The translations under genes and the position numbers were made by a program. From positions 682,001-746,000 of the forward strand of contig CAXXTQ010000001.1 of assembly GCA_963665005.2 (NCBI GenBank): a DNA stretch of 64,000 nt, in the 5' to 3' direction. The stretch comes from G963665005 sp963665005. Lineage in GTDB: Bacteria; Bacillota; Clostridia; Christensenellales; SZUA-584. Shown piece after piece: positions 36,014 through 45,880 of the stretch; the first letter of the stretch is position 1; each line of letters starts with the position of its first letter. The notes beneath the pieces are model-generated. The model was not told where the DNA came from. It searched no databases and was given only the letters and a program-made list of their open reading frames with translations.

Positions 36014-37021
36014 ATGAATAAGATGGGGAAGGGTTTATTTAAACCCTCAAGTATTGTTTTGATATTGTTTGGAGTATTGTTTACGGTATTTGTACCGCAG
36101 TTATTGAACGGCTATTCATTTAATATAGTCAATAACGCTCTTGTATACCTACTCTGCGTTTACGGTGCATCGATTTATGCTGGTATGAGCGGGCAAATGT
36201 CATTAGCTTTTATAACATTTATGGGTTTTGGAGCATATTACGCTGCTAATTTATGTACGGGTCGTTTGGGTATGAGTCTTAGTCCGATAGCTGTACTGCT
36301 GACAGCACCGATATTTGTTGGTTTAATCTCTTTTATTTTGGGGCTTATTCTTACAAGGTTGAAAAATGTCTTTTTTGTTTTTGGAACCTTAGGTGTAGTT
36401 CAAATTATGTACGTATTTTTTCAAAATAATGTACCAGTTTTTGGCGGTTCGATGGGGATCGCGTCTATTCCGACTCTTAGTATCGGTGCATTTAAATTTG
36501 ATTCAAACCAAAAATGGATTTACTTGCTAATTGCAACAGCTGTTTTAGGATATATTATTGTGGAAAGAGTTCGAAATAGTAAAATGGGCCGTTCGCTGGC
36601 ATCAATCAAGGACAACGAAATTGCTGCGTATTGTATGGGAGTCAATGTATTTATGACAAAAGTTTATGCATTTACGATAGCAGGTGTGTTCTGTGGTTTA
36701 GCGGGCGCTATGTATGCGATGATGACGGGATTTGTTTCCGCAGATCTTTTTAAAATTAATAATTCATTTCTAATTATTATTATGTTGATGCTTGGCGGAA
36801 TGAACCATACTGTAGGAGCGGTTATAGGCGCATTGGTTGTTTCTATACTTCCAGAGACTTTCAGATCACTAAAATCTTTTCTGATGCTTTCATATGGCTT
36901 GGTTATAATACTACTTATGGTTTTTATGCCATCGGGACTGGCAGGTATGGGAGTAAAGATTATTGATAAGATAAAAAAGACTATTAATTCAATCATTGAA
37001 AAAAGAATGATTAATAAATAA
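36014..37021 (+). CDS. ABC permease, LivM-like
   Basis: 335 residues, about nine hydrophobic segments. GASIYAGMSGQMSLAFITFMGFGAY and SIKDNEIAAYCMGVNVFMTKVYAF are the LivM signature regions. Second channel subunit of the importer. GAGGAAGTGA lies before the ATG. Confidence 0.9.
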   Translation: MNKMGKGLFKPSSIVLILFGVLFTVFVPQLLNGYSFNIVNNALVYLLCVYGASIYAGMSGQMSLAFITFMGFGAYYAANLCTGRLGMSLSPIAVLLTAPIFVGLISFILGLILTRLKNVFFVFGTLGVVQIMYVFFQNNVPVFGGSMGIASIPTLSIGAFKFDSNQKWIYLLIATAVLGYIIVERVRNSKMGRSLASIKDNEIAAYCMGVNVFMTKVYAFTIAGVFCGLAGAMYAMMTGFVSADLFKINNSFLIIIMLMLGGMNHTVGAVIGALVVSILPETFRSLKSFLMLSYGLVIILLMVFMPSGLAGMGVKIIDKIKKTINSIIEKRMINK

Positions 37022-37040
37022 AGTGAAGGGAGGTAAAACC

Positions 37041-37802
37041 ATGGAGCAAATACTGACAATTAATAATGTAAAAAAGAATTTTGGTGGTGTCGTTGCAGCA
37101 AAGGATGTATCAATGCAGATTTCGCCGGGAACAATAAATGGTTTAATTGGACCAAATGGTGCGGGGAAAAGTACTTTGATGAATATTATCAGCGGGTTAA
37201 TTACTCCTGATAGCGGAACTATTATTTTAGGGAATGAAAATATAACAAGTGTGCCTTCTTATGTGCGTTCACGTATGGGAATTGGCAGGACATTTCAAAC
37301 CCCAAGATTTCTCGGAAGATCAAATATTCAAGTTAATCTTCGACTAGGAACCGATCTTGCTAATCATAAAGTTGGTTATATTGGGAGTTTTTTTACCAAA
37401 CAGGATACAAACTTTGAAAAAGAATTGGAATCCTATATGAAATATGCTGATTTTAAAATGGATTTAAATGCTGATATCTCTTCACTTACATATGGACAAT
37501 TGAAGTTTCTTGAAGTTGTCCGTGCGTTACTAGCACATCCTAAGGTAATACTTGCCGATGAGCCTGCTGCAGGTTTAAACGATAAGGAAACGGAGAAATC
37601 CGTTGCGTTGCTCAAAAAAGCAGCCTATGATCTGGGGGTGGGTGTATTGCTGATTGAACATGCAATGGATGTCGTAATGGGCGTATGTGAGAACATCGTT
37701 GTACTCAATTTTGGTAAAGTTATCGCTAAAGGCACCCCAGAGGAAATTTCATCGAATCAGGATGTGGTAACAGCTTATTTGGGGAGGGATACAGATGATT
37801 AA
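37041..37802 (+). CDS. ABC ATP-binding protein, LivG-like
   Basis: 253 residues. Walker A GPNGAGKST, the LivG-type IGRTFQTPRFLG, signature region LTYGQLKFLEVVRAL (in place of LSGGQ), Walker B VILADEPAAGLND and LLIEHAMDVVMG. The start at 37041 follows GGGAGG. The end overlaps the next gene by 8 bases. Confidence 0.92.
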   Translation: MEQILTINNVKKNFGGVVAAKDVSMQISPGTINGLIGPNGAGKSTLMNIISGLITPDSGTIILGNENITSVPSYVRSRMGIGRTFQTPRFLGRSNIQVNLRLGTDLANHKVGYIGSFFTKQDTNFEKELESYMKYADFKMDLNADISSLTYGQLKFLEVVRALLAHPKVILADEPAAGLNDKETEKSVALLKKAAYDLGVGVLLIEHAMDVVMGVCENIVVLNFGKVIAKGTPEEISSNQDVVTAYLGRDTDD

Positions 37803-38514
37803 AGTTAAGGATTTGCATGCATATTACGGTCCTATAGAAGCGTTGCGGGGTCTTGATCTTGAAGTGCGGGAAGGCAAGATTACATGTATGATCGGCAACA
37901 ACGGTGCTGGTAAGACCACGCTGCTAAATTCCATCTCAGGTATGATGAAAAACACGGGTTCAATCACCTTCAACGGTTTTGGCGAACTGGTGGGTAAATC
38001 GCCGTTTCGCATTGCAAGACTGGGGATTACACATGTACCGGAGGGAAGAAGGATTTTCCCAGGGCTTACAGTAGAAGAAAATTTGGAAACAGGAACGGTT
38101 AGCTGGCATGGTTTTTTTGGGAATAAACCGTATGATAATGATCTTGAAGAAGTATATTCACTATTTCCCAGGCTGAAAGAGAGGAGGAAACAGCTTGGAT
38201 GGAGTTTATCCGGGGGAGAACAGCAAATGCTGGCAATAGGACGAGGCATAATGGCAAGACCCAAGGTGCTACTACTGGACGAACCATCAATGGGGCTTGC
38301 GCCAGTTATCGTTGCGGAACTGTTCGAAAAGATTATAGAGATTAACAAGAACGGAAAGACGATTTTACTTGTTGAACAGAATGCAAAACAGGCTTTAAGA
38401 ATCTCGCACTATGCTTATGTCATTGTACGCGGAAAGATTGACATTTCTGGAGAGGCTGTAGAATTGAGAAGTGATTCACGGGTAACGAGTGCGTATCTTG
38501 GTCATTTTTCGTAG
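37795..38514 (+). CDS. ABC ATP-binding protein, LivF-like
   Basis: 239 residues. Walker A GNNGAGKTT, VPEGRRIFPGLTVEENL, signature LSGGEQQMLAIGRG, Walker B VLLLDEPSMGLAP and LVEQNAKQAL. Completes a five-part Liv-type importer with the genes from 33759. Confidence 0.92.
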   Translation: MIKVKDLHAYYGPIEALRGLDLEVREGKITCMIGNNGAGKTTLLNSISGMMKNTGSITFNGFGELVGKSPFRIARLGITHVPEGRRIFPGLTVEENLETGTVSWHGFFGNKPYDNDLEEVYSLFPRLKERRKQLGWSLSGGEQQMLAIGRGIMARPKVLLLDEPSMGLAPVIVAELFEKIIEINKNGKTILLVEQNAKQALRISHYAYVIVRGKIDISGEAVELRSDSRVTSAYLGHFS

Positions 38515-38572
38515 ATCTAATAAATCATATAAAATATAAAAGAAATAGGGAAACGCTTGAAGGAGAAAAATT

Positions 38573-39037
38573 ATGAAATTAGCCAAAGGTAAAATCAACG
38601 ATATTCTCGTTATTCGTCTTCAAAGAGGCGACGATATGGTTGGGGGAATCAAGAAAGCTTGTGAAGAAAACGGAGTGAAGAATGCGGTCGTTATCAGTAT
38701 GGTTGGGAGTATAAACGGTGCACAGTTTTCTTGCCCGCATGTAGACTCGGCAGATAAAAGCGGGATATCACAAAGCACAATAACGCTTGAGAGTCCTGCG
38801 CAGTTACTAACAGCGCAGGGAGAGATATGTCATCATGAAAACGGTGAGCTGAGCGTACATCTACATGCAACATTTGTTGATTCGAAAGGTAATGCTCATG
38901 GCGGTCATATTAAGGGAGAAGGAAACAAGGTTTTGAATACAGTCAACGTTTTTATTGGAGTTTTAGACGGTGTGGACATGGGTTTTGAATGGGATGATGA
39001 ACTTGGAGAAATGCAGTTCTGTCCAAAGAAGATATGA
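38573..39037 (+). CDS. PPC/DUF296-domain protein
   Basis: 154 residues forming one PPC (plants and prokaryotes conserved, DUF296) domain. It opens with ILVIRLQRGDDMVGGIKKAC and carries the conserved histidines in LHATFVD and AHGGHI that bind metal in known structures. In bacteria it is often a stand-alone protein of unclear function. Its place between the importer and the transketolase genes suggests a metabolic rather than DNA-binding role; this is inference. Confidence 0.8.
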   Translation: MKLAKGKINDILVIRLQRGDDMVGGIKKACEENGVKNAVVISMVGSINGAQFSCPHVDSADKSGISQSTITLESPAQLLTAQGEICHHENGELSVHLHATFVDSKGNAHGGHIKGEGNKVLNTVNVFIGVLDGVDMGFEWDDELGEMQFCPKKI

Positions 39038-39076
39038 TTTTTAGATTGTTTCTTTAAGATACTGGAGGTGCAAAAG

Positions 39077-39913
39077 ATGACAGACGAAATCCGGGAACTA
39101 AAATTAAAGGCTAATATTATCCGAAAAGACATAATTGAAATGGTCTATCAATGTGAGCGTATCGCACATCTTGGGCCGGCACTATCATGTGCGGATATAT
39201 TGACCGCATTGTATTTCAAATTTATGAAAATTGATCCGGCTAATCCGCAATGGGAAGACCGTGACAGATTTATTCTTTCAAAAGGGCACGCTTATAATGT
39301 GCTGTATGCAACGCTATGTGAGAAAGGATATTTTGGTAAGGAGGAACTAAAGACAGTGCGCCATATCGGCAGTATCTTGCAGGGGCATCCTACATTGGAT
39401 AAAACGCCGGGAGTCGATATGACTGCGGGATCTCTCGGAAATGGCCTGGGTATTGGTCTTGGAATGGCTTATTATCTTAAACTCAAAGGAAAAAACAGTA
39501 AAGTATATGTGATGCTTGGTGATGGTGAGTTAAACGAGGGCGCTGTATGGGAAGCGGTAATGCAGGCGCCTGTAAGAAAAGCGGACAACCTGATTACATT
39601 TGTTGATTATAACCATTTCCAAAGCAGCGGTTCATGTGAGGATATTCTGCCCATGGGATGTATGATGGATAAATGGAAGGCGTTTGGTTGGAACGTGCTT
39701 GAGATGAACGGTCATGATATGGCGGACATTGTTAACAAGATAAGTATTGCGGTAAACTTTCGTGGTGCGCCGACAGTTATTATCGCGCATACGGTAAAGG
39801 GAAAAGGCGTCAGTTATATGGAGAATACGAATCAGTGGCATGTGAACCGACTTTCAAAAGAAATGTATGAAAAGGCGATTAGCGATCTTGAGGAGGAAGC
39901 AAAATGTCTGTAG
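39077..39913 (+). CDS. Transketolase, N-terminal subunit
   Basis: 278 residues. Thiamine diphosphate-binding half of a split transketolase: FILSKGHAYNVLYATL, the GHPTLDKTPGVDMTAGSLGNG loop and the ThDP motif GDGELNEGAVWEA followed by DYN. The pair would transfer a two-carbon unit between a ketose and an aldose. Split catabolic transketolases are known in branched-sugar and sulfo-sugar pathways. Start at 39077 after GGAGG. The stop overlaps the next gene by 10 bases. Confidence 0.9.
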   Translation: MTDEIRELKLKANIIRKDIIEMVYQCERIAHLGPALSCADILTALYFKFMKIDPANPQWEDRDRFILSKGHAYNVLYATLCEKGYFGKEELKTVRHIGSILQGHPTLDKTPGVDMTAGSLGNGLGIGLGMAYYLKLKGKNSKVYVMLGDGELNEGAVWEAVMQAPVRKADNLITFVDYNHFQSSGSCEDILPMGCMMDKWKAFGWNVLEMNGHDMADIVNKISIAVNFRGAPTVIIAHTVKGKGVSYMENTNQWHVNRLSKEMYEKAISDLEEEAKCL

Positions 39914-40854
39914 AATTCGATAAAATCTCGACAAGAGATGCGTTCGGCGATATACTTGCTGATTTAGCGGCAAAAGATGACAACATTATTTATCTTGCGG
40001 GAGATACTCTTTCGGTAGGGGGCAAGAAGTTTCATACCCAGTGTCCTGAGCGCGCGCTAAATGTGGGTATTGCCGAACAGAATATGGCATTAATGGGAGC
40101 GGGAATGGCAACATGCGGTGCTAAAGTTTTTGTGGCGACATATGCAGTTTTTGCTTCCATGCGAATGTTGGAACAGGTGAGAACGTTCATCGCGTATCCA
40201 AATTTGGATGTAAAAATTATAGCAGGTATGGGGGGCCTCTCAGGAGGAGAGGAAGGTGTTACGCATCAGGGAACCGAGGATATAAGCATTATGAGGAGTA
40301 TTCCTAATATGGCAGTTGTTGTAGTGGCTGATGCAGCTTCCGCAAGGGCAATTACAAAGGTTATTGCTGATTATAAAGGGCCTCTTTATTTGAGGCTGGG
40401 TAAAAATGCGTTTCCAAAGGTATTTGATGATAAATACAAGTTCGAAATAGGCAAAGCAAATATCATGGTATCAGAGGGAAATGATGCCGCAATTATTTGT
40501 AATGGCATGGTGGTTTCTGAGTGCGTTTGTGCGCAACAGTTGTTACAGCAGGCAGGGTATGGTGTGAAGCTTATAGAAATGCCGTGTGTGAAGCCGATTG
40601 ACCGGGATACGGTTTTTTGGGTGGCACAGGAATGCGGACTGCTTATAACAGTTGAAGATAACAATATTTTGGGTGGTTTAGGCGGAGCTGTATCAGAAAT
40701 TGTATCAGAAAATAATATAACAGCTTGTAAGAGAATTGGTATTGAAGATTGTTTTGCAGAATCTGGTGAAGAGAGTGATCTGATGGATAAGTACGGAATG
40801 AGCGCAACGGCAATAGCGGATAAGGTGGAAAAATGGATTAATGAAAAGAGATAA
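39904..40854 (+). CDS. Transketolase, C-terminal subunit
   Basis: 316 residues: pyrimidine-binding domain (GIAEQNMALMGAGMA with the catalytic glutamate, GGLSGGEEGVTHQGTEDISIMRSIPNM) and the C-terminal domain. Works with the preceding subunit. AGGAGGAAGC ahead of ATG. Confidence 0.9.
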   Translation: MSVEFDKISTRDAFGDILADLAAKDDNIIYLAGDTLSVGGKKFHTQCPERALNVGIAEQNMALMGAGMATCGAKVFVATYAVFASMRMLEQVRTFIAYPNLDVKIIAGMGGLSGGEEGVTHQGTEDISIMRSIPNMAVVVVADAASARAITKVIADYKGPLYLRLGKNAFPKVFDDKYKFEIGKANIMVSEGNDAAIICNGMVVSECVCAQQLLQQAGYGVKLIEMPCVKPIDRDTVFWVAQECGLLITVEDNNILGGLGGAVSEIVSENNITACKRIGIEDCFAESGEESDLMDKYGMSATAIADKVEKWINEKR

Positions 40855-41188
40855 GAAAATATTGCCAAGATCAATATACCATTTGAGTTAATATTAAAAA
40901 AGGCACGGATGAAGCTTACTGATACGGTGGATAAAGTAGAGAATAATTTGATTTGTATTCGAAGAATTAGACCTTATATATCAGAGGATATATTCTTAAT
41001 AGGAAATAAAACATGATTATGGTGTCAGCATACCCATGAGTAGTATTATATATAAGATTTTAAAGACCAGTATGTTGTACGAGGAAACAAACTGGACACT
41101 ATCTGGTATACAGACGTATTTAAGTGGGCTAAATAACGATAAACTAAAGGCTTGAATTATTTTGATTTTAATTAGACAGGAGAGAGAA
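40855..41188 (+). other. Gene-free stretch before the E1-alpha gene
   Basis: An open frame of about 50 codons (40857-41013, containing PFELILKKARMKL and CIRRIRPYIS) has no start or ribosome binding site and could be a gene relic. No terminator or promoter was clear. CAGGAGAGAG (about 41177) belongs to the next gene. Confidence 0.4.
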
Positions 41189-42193
41189 ATGGTGAAGAAA
41201 ACATACAAAAAAGACTTTCTATTAAAAGCATATGAAAGCATGATACGTATCAGGGAATTTGAACAGCGTGCGATACAGTGTTCTCTGAAAGGTATGACGT
41301 TTGGGAATATCCATCCGTGCGTCTATCAGGAAGCGATTTCAGCGGGTGCGGTTATGGCGATGGAAGAGCGGGATTTCTTAACGGCTTCGCACCGCGGACA
41401 TGGACAATCCATTGCGAAAGGCACGAGTACAAAAGAAATGATGGCGGAACTTTTCGGCAAGGCAACCGGCTGCTGCGGCGGTAAAGGCGGTTCTCTGCAT
41501 GTAACCGATGTGAGTAAGGGAGTACTGGGCGCTAATGGTATTGTCGGCGGTGGAATACCGATTGCCGCAGGTTCGGCGCTTGCGTCGAAGATACAGAGCA
41601 AAGATGAAGTGACGCTGGCGTTTTTCGGAGACGGCGCAGCCAACATAGGCGTATTCCATGAAACTATGAATATGGCGGCAACATTGAAGCTTCCGATCGT
41701 ATTCGTATGTGAAAACAACAAATGGGGCGCTTCCGTAAAAAACAGCCGGGTTACAAATACAGAAACCATATCGGTACGGGCGAAAGCGTATGATATTCCG
41801 GGCAAAACGATAGACGGGAATGACGTTTTGACTGTATATGCAACAATAAAAGAAGCGATAGAGTATGCAAGAGCAGGGAACGGTCCGTCACTCATTGAAT
41901 GCGATACATACCGTGTTTTGGCGCATAATATCGGTGATCCAATGACTTACCGAACTGAGGAAGAAAAAAAAGAAGCGCAGCATTGGAAAGAGAAAAGAGA
42001 TCCAATTGTTCTTTTCAGAAAATACCTATCGGACAACGGGTTTAAAGAAACCGAGCTGGATGAAATCAATAAGAGGGCAGTTGCTGAAATTGATGATGCA
42101 GTTAAATTCGCGGAAGAATCGCCGTATCCCGAAGCAAGCATGCTGACAGCTGATGTTTACACTTCGGACAACGAGAGGAGCGTGGCAAGATGA
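41189..42193 (+). CDS. ThDP-dependent 2-oxo acid/acetoin dehydrogenase E1, alpha subunit
   Basis: About 334 residues. FLTASHRGHGQSIAKG, CCGGKGGSLHVTD and the ThDP motif GDGAANIGVFHETMNMA...ENNKWG fit AcoA/PdhA. It decarboxylates the 2-oxo acid or cleaves acetoin and passes an acyl group to E2 lipoate. Acetoin-type complexes are close relatives, so the substrate is not settled. Start at 41189 after AGGAGAGAG. Ends by overlapping the beta gene by 4 bases. Confidence 0.9.
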   Translation: MVKKTYKKDFLLKAYESMIRIREFEQRAIQCSLKGMTFGNIHPCVYQEAISAGAVMAMEERDFLTASHRGHGQSIAKGTSTKEMMAELFGKATGCCGGKGGSLHVTDVSKGVLGANGIVGGGIPIAAGSALASKIQSKDEVTLAFFGDGAANIGVFHETMNMAATLKLPIVFVCENNKWGASVKNSRVTNTETISVRAKAYDIPGKTIDGNDVLTVYATIKEAIEYARAGNGPSLIECDTYRVLAHNIGDPMTYRTEEEKKEAQHWKEKRDPIVLFRKYLSDNGFKETELDEINKRAVAEIDDAVKFAEESPYPEASMLTADVYTSDNERSVAR

Positions 42194-43167
42194 GCATTAT
42201 GAGCATGAGTCAGGCGATCAGGAGTGCGTTCTTTGAAGAAATGAAACGGGATAAAAATGTTTTTATAATAGGCGAAGGGGTGGCAATTGAGGGCGGACCG
42301 TTCGCATGCTCCAAGGGTTTATTGGAGGAATTCGGAGAGAACAGGGTTATTGATACTCCAATCAGCGAAATGGGTTTTGTCGGCATGGGCGTCGGCGCGG
42401 CTCTGCGGTGTATGCGCCCGGTGGTTGAGATCATGTTCAACGATTTTCTGGGCGTATGCCTTGACCAGATTGTTAATCAGGCGGCAAAGATACGGTATAT
42501 GACGGGCGGACAGGTATCAGTGCCAATTGTATTCAGATTACCGATGGGCGGTGGAAGGAGAAACGCTGCACAGCATTCGCAATGCCTTGAAGCACTGCTT
42601 ACACATTTTCCGGGGCTTAAAGTCGTGGCACCGTCCACGCCCTGGGAAGCCAAAGGATTATTAAAAACCGCTATCAGGGATGACGATCCTGTCGCGATTT
42701 TTGAGCATAAACTTTTGTATGCGGTAAAAGGCGAAGCGCCGGATGATGAGGATTTGATGATTCCATTGGGACAAGCTGCCGTGAAGCGTGATGGTAAGAA
42801 TGTAACAATAATATCATGGTCGAGGGAACTTATATTTGCTTTGGAAGCTGCGGAAGAATTGAGCAAAGAAGGAATCGACGCTGAGGTTATTGATTTGCGT
42901 TCCCTTGTACCGCTTGACTGGGAAACGATTAAAGAATCCGTCTGCAAGACACACCATGTTGTGATTGTACAGGAAGGCGTAAGGAGAGGCGGCTATGCTG
43001 GGGAGATATCGGCACAGATCATGGAAGAACTATTTGATGAGCTTGACGCACCGGTTGAGCGGGTTGACAGTCTGAATATTGTAATTCCCTACACAGGCCC
43101 GCTTGAAGATTTGTATTTTCCCAATCCTCATACAATCGTCGAAGCTGTGCGCAAAGTCTTGAAGTAG
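42190..43167 (+). CDS. 2-oxo acid/acetoin dehydrogenase E1, beta subunit
   Basis: 325 residues. VFIIGEGVAIEGGPFACSKGL, DTPISEMGFVGMGVGAAL, FRLPMGGGRRNAAQHSQ and the C-terminal VIDLRSLVPLDWETI are those of AcoB/PdhB. Forms the E1 tetramer with the alpha subunit. GAGGAG precedes the ATG. Confidence 0.92.
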   Translation: MSIMSMSQAIRSAFFEEMKRDKNVFIIGEGVAIEGGPFACSKGLLEEFGENRVIDTPISEMGFVGMGVGAALRCMRPVVEIMFNDFLGVCLDQIVNQAAKIRYMTGGQVSVPIVFRLPMGGGRRNAAQHSQCLEALLTHFPGLKVVAPSTPWEAKGLLKTAIRDDDPVAIFEHKLLYAVKGEAPDDEDLMIPLGQAAVKRDGKNVTIISWSRELIFALEAAEELSKEGIDAEVIDLRSLVPLDWETIKESVCKTHHVVIVQEGVRRGGYAGEISAQIMEELFDELDAPVERVDSLNIVIPYTGPLEDLYFPNPHTIVEAVRKVLK

Positions 43168-43188
43168 CAAGTAAGGAGGAGTCAAACA

Positions 43189-44421
43189 ATGGCTGAAAAA
43201 ATCATTATGCCACAGCTTGGAACAACGATGACCGAAGGAATGGTTCATAAGTGGTTGAAACAGGTCGGAGATAAAGTAAAGAAGGGTGATGTTCTTGTTG
43301 AATTCAGTACCGATAAATATGCCGCTGAAATAGAAAGTGAAACGGATGGTATACTGCGCGCCATATACGTACAGGAAGGCGAAGTGCCCGTTTTAACGGT
43401 GCTTGGGATTATTGCGGGCGAGAATGAAGAAATCGAAGAACCTGCTAAAGAAATGATTGGGGAAAATAAAGTTGGCGATACGGTGGCTGAAGTTAAGGAA
43501 GAAACTGAACCGATAATTGAACAGGTGAAAACAAATAACTTGGAAACCCGTATAAAAGCATCTCCGCTTGCGAAAAAAACAGCGCAGAATCTGGGAGTTA
43601 ATCTAGCGCAGGTTCCGTATTCGAAAAGCACAGGACGGATTAAGCAAAAAGATGTTCTGGAATTCCACGAGAGCAATTTAGTACAATCGGCAACGATGCA
43701 AAGGCAGAATAAAAGCTTTGGGGCAACGGTAATGCCGGCAGACACTCAAGTACCAATGTCCACGATGCGCCGTGTAATCGGGAAGCGGATGACGGAGAGC
43801 ATTGTAACAGCTCCACAGGTAACTGAGATGTGCGAAGCCAATGTTGATAAGCTGATAGAATTGAGGAATAATTTAAATTCGCAAAGCCAGGATGTTAAGA
43901 TTACCTTTACAGATATTTTGATTAAGATTACGGCAGCTGCTTTGCGCCAGGTTCCGCAGATGAACGCCTCAAGAACGCAGGACAACATAATACTGCATGA
44001 CAGGATTAATATTGGAGTTGCCGTTGCGCTCGACGACGGGCTTGTTGTGCCGGTCGTTAAAGATGCAGACCGTAAAGGAGTTAAAGCGATCAGTTCAGAG
44101 ATAAAAGAGCTTGCCGGCCGGGCAAGGGAAGGGAAGCTGTCCTCTGATGATACGCAGAGCGGCACGTTTACCGTCAGTAATCTGGGGAATTTCGGCGTGG
44201 AGGGTTTTACACCAATCATTAACCTTCCCGAGTGCGGGATACTGGGTATAGGGAGGATCGTTCGCAGGCCTGTTGTCGATGAGAATGATCAGATCGTACC
44301 GGCAAACATGATGACGTTGAGCCTGACGCTTGACCACAGCGTGGCGGACGGAGCGGTTGCTGCAAAGCTGTTAAAACTGATTGTCGATTATATAGAATAT
44401 CCGGGCAGGATGTATCTCTGA
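43189..44421 (+). CDS. Dihydrolipoamide acyltransferase (E2)
   Basis: 410 residues. One lipoyl domain with the modified lysine in STDKYAAEIE (Lys43), a Glu-rich linker, the E1/E3-binding domain (IKASPLAKKTAQNLGV...GRIKQKDVLEF, about 125-160) and the catalytic domain with LDHSVADGAVAAKLL near the end, carrying the active His and Asp. Core of the complex. TAAGGAGG precedes the ATG. Confidence 0.93.
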   Translation: MAEKIIMPQLGTTMTEGMVHKWLKQVGDKVKKGDVLVEFSTDKYAAEIESETDGILRAIYVQEGEVPVLTVLGIIAGENEEIEEPAKEMIGENKVGDTVAEVKEETEPIIEQVKTNNLETRIKASPLAKKTAQNLGVNLAQVPYSKSTGRIKQKDVLEFHESNLVQSATMQRQNKSFGATVMPADTQVPMSTMRRVIGKRMTESIVTAPQVTEMCEANVDKLIELRNNLNSQSQDVKITFTDILIKITAAALRQVPQMNASRTQDNIILHDRINIGVAVALDDGLVVPVVKDADRKGVKAISSEIKELAGRAREGKLSSDDTQSGTFTVSNLGNFGVEGFTPIINLPECGILGIGRIVRRPVVDENDQIVPANMMTLSLTLDHSVADGAVAAKLLKLIVDYIEYPGRMYL

Positions 44422-44437
44422 TAAGTGAAGTAAGGAT

Positions 44438-45835
44438 ATGAATATGGATAGATTGAAGGTTATCGTAATAGGGGGCGGACCAGGCGGTTATGTCGCGGCG
44501 ATACGCGCGGCGCAGCTCGGCGCGGAGGTAACGCTCGTTGAAAAAGACAAGCTGGGCGGAACGTGTCTCAATGTAGGCTGTATACCGACAAAGGCGTTGC
44601 TGCATACTGCGCAGGTTTTCAGGTCAGCAAAAGAAGGCTCTATCTGTGGTGTTATCGCAGATGCAACGCTGGATTTTGGAAAAGCACAAAAGCATAAGCA
44701 GCAGATCGTGGACAAGCTTGTCGGCGGAGTCAAAGGCCTGCTGGCAGCCAATAAGGTAAAAGTCATTGCCGGGATTGCCTCCTTTCTTGATCCTTCGCAT
44801 ATACAGGTTAAATGCGGAGGAGATACCCGGGTATTGGCGGCAGACAGGGTGATCATTGCAACAGGATCAATTCCCATGATGCCGCCGATTCCCGGTATAG
44901 ATGTTGGGCAATGCATAGACAGCACTGGCGCGCTTGGACTTGATACGGTGCCCGAGTCGATGCTAATCATAGGCGGCGGCGTGATAGGTATAGAGATGGC
45001 AACGATATTCAGTACGCTTGGATGTAAAGTGGGCATCGTCGAGATGATGTCCGCCATATTGCCGATGGTCGATGAAGAGATTAGCGGGATGCTTGCCGGA
45101 AAGCTCAAGAAAGAAGGCATGGATATCTTCACCTCCACAGAGGTCGAATCTGTAATAGGTGGCGGGGAAACGGCAAAGGTCAAGGTGAAATTGCAGAGCG
45201 GAGAAGAAAAAATCATCCAGGCTGAAAAGGTATTGGTCAGCGTAGGGAGGAAGATCGACACGGAGAGCCTGAAGCTTAATAAGGTGGGGGTCAGGCATGA
45301 ACGCGGACGGATTATTGTGGATGTCTATATGCGGACAAATGTCAGCGGTATCTATGCGATAGGCGATTGTACGGGCGGGAGTATGCTGGCGCATGTGGCA
45401 TCAATGCAGGGGGAGGTAGCGGCCGAAAACGCGATGGACAAAAGTGTAGCTTTTGATATCAAGACGAACCCATCGTGTATATATACTGACCCTGAGACTG
45501 CGTCTGTTGGGTTAACGGAGCAACAGGCAAGGAAGAAGAAGATTGAATACATTGTTGGTAAGTTTCCGCTTGTAGCTAACGGCAAATCTCTAATAATGGG
45601 TAGCGAAGGTATGGTAAAGATAATTGCAGATAAGAAGTATGGTGAAATACTGGGCGTACATATTATTGGGCCACGCGCAACGGATATAATTGCGGAGTGT
45701 GCGCTGGCGATTGGTATGGAAGCGACGCTTGATGAGCTCATCGGTACGATTCATGCACATCCAACGGTAAGCGAGGCGGTACGGGAAGCAGCGCTGGCTG
45801 CTGAAAAACGGGCGTTACATATACCAAATAGATAA
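44438..45835 (+). CDS. lpdA: Dihydrolipoamide dehydrogenase (E3)
   Basis: 465 residues. FAD site VIGGGPGGYVAAIRAAQLG, redox disulfide GGTCLNVGCIPTKALL (Cys43, Cys48), NAD site IIGGGVIGIEMATIFSTLG, ATGSIP, YAIGDCTGG and the active-site HAHPTVSEAVREAAL. Reoxidises E2 lipoamide with NAD+. Ends the four-gene complex. No lipoate ligase gene is adjacent. Confidence 0.94.
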   Translation: MNMDRLKVIVIGGGPGGYVAAIRAAQLGAEVTLVEKDKLGGTCLNVGCIPTKALLHTAQVFRSAKEGSICGVIADATLDFGKAQKHKQQIVDKLVGGVKGLLAANKVKVIAGIASFLDPSHIQVKCGGDTRVLAADRVIIATGSIPMMPPIPGIDVGQCIDSTGALGLDTVPESMLIIGGGVIGIEMATIFSTLGCKVGIVEMMSAILPMVDEEISGMLAGKLKKEGMDIFTSTEVESVIGGGETAKVKVKLQSGEEKIIQAEKVLVSVGRKIDTESLKLNKVGVRHERGRIIVDVYMRTNVSGIYAIGDCTGGSMLAHVASMQGEVAAENAMDKSVAFDIKTNPSCIYTDPETASVGLTEQQARKKKIEYIVGKFPLVANGKSLIMGSEGMVKIIADKKYGEILGVHIIGPRATDIIAECALAIGMEATLDELIGTIHAHPTVSEAVREAALAAEKRALHIPNR

Positions 45836-45880
45836 TAATAATATTTATTATTAAAATTAGTTGATTTATGGAGAGATCAT